From Alphaproteobacteria bacterium (GTDB taxonomy: Bacteria > Pseudomonadota > Alphaproteobacteria > Rhizobiales > Devosiaceae): a stretch of 9,860 nt of DNA. Location: the NCBI GenBank assembly GCA_024279575.1, contig JAJRRJ010000196.1, positions 1 to 9,860 on the forward strand, read 5' to 3'. Of the stretch, positions 7,701 to 9,860 are shown in pieces. Numbering within the stretch: position 1 is the stretch's first letter; each line of letters starts with the position of its first letter. The position numbers and the translations under genes were made by a program. The notes beneath the pieces are model-generated. The model was not told the DNA's origin and ran no database searches. It saw nothing but the letters and a program-made list of their open reading frames with translations.

Positions 7701-9860
7701 CCGGGGATGCGACAGGAGATAGCTTTTCCAGCATTGAAAATATAATTGGATCGGGCAGTGCTGACATACTCGTTGGGGATGCCGCCGCCAACATTATTGA
7801 TGGGGGTGCCGGAGCAGATATCTTAAGGGGACAAAGCGGAGATGACACGCTGTTGGGTGGCGATGGCAATGATACGCTTGAGGGGGGTGCCGGAGCGGAT
7901 ACTATTGATGGGGGCGCCGGCATTGATGCCGTGGATTATTCCAGTTCCGGGGCTGCGGTAAATGTCGATTTGTTTACGTCAATTGCAACAGGTGGTGATG
8001 CTGACGGTGACACATTTGTTGGCGTTGAAAATGTTATTGGTACAGCACTTTCCGATCAGATCTACGGGGATGGAGCGGATAATGACCTGGCTGGTGGTGG
8101 TGGAAATGACTTTTTGCAGGGACGCGGGGGTGCTGACCATCTGGATGGTGGTACCGGTGTTGATACTGCTGACTATTCCTTGTCGGGCAGCGCGGTGCAG
8201 GTAAACCTTGATACAGGTATTGCTACGGGCGGCGATGCGGATGGAGATAGTTTCACCTCTGTTGAAAATATTACCGGTTCAGGTCAAGACGACATTATTG
8301 TTGGGAATGCATCAGCGAACCGTCTTGAAGGGGGAGCTGGAAATGACGCCCTTGATGGGGGAGCTAATAATGATGTTTTGCTGGGCGAAGATGGTGATGA
8401 TGTTTTGCAAGGGGGTGCAGGCGCTGATAATCTGGATGGTGGCGCAGGCACCAACACAGCAAGTTACAGTAGTTCCGCAGATTCTATAAGTGTTGACCTG
8501 TCCACTGGTCTTGGCAGTGCGGGTGATGCGGCTGGTGATGTTCTTTCCAATATTCAAAATATTATCGGCTCTGTTGCCGATGACACTATTATTGGCGATG
8601 GAAATGGTAACCGGCTTGAAGGGGGTGGAGGGGCCGATCAAATTTTTGGGGGAGCGGGAGCGGACAATCTCCTGGGCAATGCCGGCGCGGATATTTTAGA
8701 AGGGGGGGCGGGTGCCGATGATATGCTGGGGGGCTCTGGTTCTGATACTTTGAGTTATTCAGGTTCCAGTGCTGCTGTCTCAATTAATCTGGCGACAAAC
8801 AGTGCGTCGGGTGGCGATGCAACGGGAGATACATATTCTTCAATTGAAAATGTAACCGGTTCTCAATTTGACGATATTCTTATCGGGGACGCTGGTGCAA
8901 ACCGCCTTTCGGGTGGACAAGGTGATGATATTCTGATTGGCGGTGCGGATGCCGACGTGTTGGAGGGGGGCGCGGGTATTGATGTTGTGGATTATTCTGC
9001 ATCAGCTCAAAGTGTAAATGTCAATTTGGGGTCCGGTGCCGCCTCGGGCGGTGATGCTCAGGGTGATAATCTGATAGGCATAGAAAACCTTATCGGGTCT
9101 GCCGGCGATGATGTTTTAACCGGAAACGCACTGACAAATACATTGTCTGGTGGTGATGGAAATGACAGCCTAAGCGGCGGAGCCGGCGACGATGTGTTGT
9201 TGGGCGGACTTAACAATGACATTCTGACGGGCGGCGGCGGCGCAGATAATCTGGATGGTGGCACTGGTCTGGATACAGCTGATTATACAACTTCAGCGGC
9301 GGCGGTTTTTATTAATCTTGATACAAATATTTATTCGGGCGGCGATGCTGCCGGGGACGTATTGACCTCCATAGAAAACATTACTGGTTCTGCATTTAAT
9401 GACACCCTTGTGGGGGATGGCGCTCAAAATATCATTGATGGTGGTGCGGGGTCAGATGTTCTGATTGGTGGTTTGGGTGATGATACCATTTCAGGTGGCT
9501 TTGGTGCAGATACGTTGATTGGGGGGGGGGGCGAAGATATTCTTGATGGGGACGGGGGCATCGATCTGGTGGATTATTCTTCCTCCTCTGCCGCGGTTAC
9601 CGTAAGTCTTGCTGCTGGCATTGGTTTTGGTGGAGATGCTCAGGGCGATACGATTATTCAAGTTGAAAATCTAACGGGCTCTGCTTTTGATGATACCTTG
9701 ATCGGGGATAGTTTGCTCAATACCTTAATTGGTGGTGCAGGTGCTGACAGTCTTGAGGGTGGTGCGGGTGCTGATGATCTGATTGGTGGTGCCGGGATAG
9801 ATATTGCGTCCTATGCGGGTTCTTTGAACGGGGTGAATGTTAATCTTACGACGGGTCTTG
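4778..9860 (+). CDS. Giant RTX-repeat secreted/surface protein, 5' part (open at window end)
   Basis: The frame is open from ATG 4778 to the window edge, at least 1,694 codons. An in-frame TAA at 4760-4762 and no earlier ATG fix the start; AAGGGG at 4761-4766 is the likely, rather distant, ribosome site. There is no Sec signal, as expected for type I secretion, whose signal would be at the missing C-terminus. Layout: residues 1-65 acidic and Ser-rich; 68-140 a compact domain with VDLIISFPDGARIVLVEF, resembling N-terminal prefix domains of BapA/LapA-like giant adhesins; 150-235 an acidic, Pro- and Ser-rich linker; about 310-435 a beta-rich region of unknown family; from about 446 Ca2+-binding RTX nonapeptides (GGxGxDxUx) interleaved with 34-residue spacers. 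I found no Cys codon, and no Lys codon after residue 546. RTX repeats fold on calcium outside the cell. Adhesin, biofilm or S-layer-like roles are likely; an enzymatic domain further on cannot be excluded. The divergent TolC-like gene is its probable exit channel. Confidence 0.93.
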   Translation, partial: MVKDLENAEETDSALASSQETSSNSDDAQDPKSAGEGNKIPETGIVEMVDAASNSGNIIRKPDAGETDFVYAENAELLKFAFDLEGVEVNLSDVDLIISFPDGARIVLVEFGMLIAADLAPEFNFDGSLVSGQDLLSSVGQFDTTNVERKAFTSMEKTADVKSDEETEEEAQSESSAAAPEPQQAPPQEPKIDNKKGDSFNEFEQTNVSDKVGVDVKGKFMEEATSSSSSSGISNILPDSEITLRVLGLTQQSYSTMEDGKTLIVGATSAPPSDTDPGYSIQSAKEIITGTSNSDVIYADSQDYAPSGTSSRLLEITLELPFESWTPTSLIVTNLPPGMSILDAEETPKGFKIDLSENSAFLHSLVLNYTMPVDGAALDENGFFDIDSILIEYTLVDPRGALGYSQASAPIGLRMVFEDGDLYFEDLATGNVVTAIDASPPGNIISAGNGDDFIYAGAGADQIDGGAGSDWVSYFVSNAAVDVDLGSDTYSGGYADGDDLNNVENLEGSRFDDTLRGNGGDNILAGLRGADVLDGGGGTDTVSYEKSEEAVQVSLAAGTGSGGDAQGDQLSNIENLIGSDFDDVLSGDANDNRIDGGAGNDIISGGAGADELLGGTGDDQLDFSTSLAAVSINLDTQTGSGGDAQGDSFSGFEGVIGSDFDDTLTGDAGVNILEGRGGDDTISGGAGADILLGGGGADLLVGGTGGDTIDGGAGLDTVSYIASTAGVNVNLSSGVGTGGDAQGDTLANVENISGSSLADNLIGNGGANVLFGDGGNDTLRGGAGADSLDGGAGSDTASYLDSNVGVNVNLASGTGTGGDAQGDTYTSIENLEGSGQNDVLRGDGSGNILSGAGGNDILSGAGGADVLQGGLGSDTADYSSSAGAVDVDLLTNTGSGNDADGDSYFSIENLTGSAFDDQLTGDGGGNRLEGGAGNDILVGNAGADQLVGGAGVDTASYSTAAAGVSVNLGIGTGTTGDATGDSFSSIENIIGSGSADILVGDAAANIIDGGAGADILRGQSGDDTLLGGDGNDTLEGGAGADTIDGGAGIDAVDYSSSGAAVNVDLFTSIATGGDADGDTFVGVENVIGTALSDQIYGDGADNDLAGGGGNDFLQGRGGADHLDGGTGVDTADYSLSGSAVQVNLDTGIATGGDADGDSFTSVENITGSGQDDIIVGNASANRLEGGAGNDALDGGANNDVLLGEDGDDVLQGGAGADNLDGGAGTNTASYSSSADSISVDLSTGLGSAGDAAGDVLSNIQNIIGSVADDTIIGDGNGNRLEGGGGADQIFGGAGADNLLGNAGADILEGGAGADDMLGGSGSDTLSYSGSSAAVSINLATNSASGGDATGDTYSSIENVTGSQFDDILIGDAGANRLSGGQGDDILIGGADADVLEGGAGIDVVDYSASAQSVNVNLGSGAASGGDAQGDNLIGIENLIGSAGDDVLTGNALTNTLSGGDGNDSLSGGAGDDVLLGGLNNDILTGGGGADNLDGGTGLDTADYTTSAAAVFINLDTNIYSGGDAAGDVLTSIENITGSAFNDTLVGDGAQNIIDGGAGSDVLIGGLGDDTISGGFGADTLIGGGGEDILDGDGGIDLVDYSSSSAAVTVSLAAGIGFGGDAQGDTIIQVENLTGSAFDDTLIGDSLLNTLIGGAGADSLEGGAGADDLIGGAGIDIASYAGSLNGVNVNLTTGL
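6113..9860 (+). repeat. RTX modular array, 14 modules in window, spacing 34 + 9n residues
   Basis: Each module has a 16-residue segment GGDAxGDxxxxIENLx, then n RTX nonapeptides starting G-S-x-F-D-D, then an 18-residue segment of the form YSxSxxxVxVNLxTGxGx. The GGDA-type anchors start at 6251, 6461, 6698, 6989, 7226, 7463, 7700, 7991, 8228, 8519, 8810, 9047, 9338 and 9629. The thirteen intervals are 210, then six of 237 and six of 291 nt, i.e. 70, 79 or 97 residues, corresponding to n = 4, 5 or 7. The order of n is 4,5,7,5,5,5,7,5,7,7,5,7,7, and the last, incomplete module reads n = 5. The first module is the most diverged (GGYADGD), and module 3 has FEGVIGS in place of IENLxGS. A lead-in pair of nonapeptides begins at about 6113. 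Confidence 0.93.
9521..9531 (+). repeat. Homopolymer of 11 G within the RTX coding sequence
   Basis: Eleven consecutive G span codons GGG GGG GGG GGC after an ATT codon, encoding glycines of an ordinary nonapeptide. The next longest G runs I see in the gene are seven (6332-6338 and 8702-8708). GGT, GGC and GGA are freely used elsewhere in the array, so the run is not required by the protein. A gain or loss of one base here would frameshift everything downstream, including the C-terminal secretion signal. Confidence 0.85.

Noticed and set aside
6678..8699. Plus-strand frames of 60-130 codons in the +1/+2 registers of the array
   Set aside because: They lie wholly inside the continuous RTX frame and repeat with its module period, so they are shadows.
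6251..9860. DNA-level tandem repeat or CRISPR-like array
   Set aside because: The 237/291-nt periodicity is in the protein. The DNA differs at many synonymous positions between units, and the frame is open throughout, so this is a coding repeat.

Overview
The window looks like a piece of a Gram-negative chromosome. The support is a periplasmic binding protein with a signal peptide, a TolC-type outer-membrane factor, and a very large RTX protein of the kind exported by type I secretion. The RTX module style (a D-Y-S turn, V-N-L, GGDAxGD, IENLxGS, then glycine/aspartate nonapeptides) is what I associate mostly with Alphaproteobacteria, often marine or environmental ones. That assignment is an inference from style only; there is no rRNA or other marker here.

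Left part (1-2829, all minus strand): a sugar or polyol uptake and phosphorylation operon. Its order of transcription is FGGY-family carbohydrate kinase, ribose-type periplasmic substrate-binding protein, then an ABC ATPase of which only the first 51 codons are in the window. A GC-rich hairpin followed by a T run lies between the binding protein and the ATPase. It would let the binding protein be made in excess over the membrane components. The substrate cannot be named from the sequence.

Middle part (2985-4777): a TolC-family outer-membrane factor on the minus strand, with a lipoprotein signal sequence. It is followed by a 311-bp divergent intergenic region holding two dyad-symmetric elements and a candidate sigma70 promoter for the plus strand.

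Right part (4778-9860, plus strand): one uninterrupted reading frame that leaves the window still open, at least 1,694 codons. It has an acidic, low-complexity N-terminal part with a small conserved-looking domain near residues 68-140 and a beta-rich region near 310-435. From about residue 446 to the window edge it is an RTX array. The array has 14 anchor motifs whose spacing is strictly 34 + 9n residues, with n = 4, 5 or 7. The divergent TolC-like gene is the natural outer-membrane exit for this protein. The ABC exporter and membrane-fusion protein are not in the window and may lie downstream. The most notable points are the quantised repeat spacing, an 11-G homopolymer inside the array that could cause phase variation, and the paired dyads between the divergent genes.
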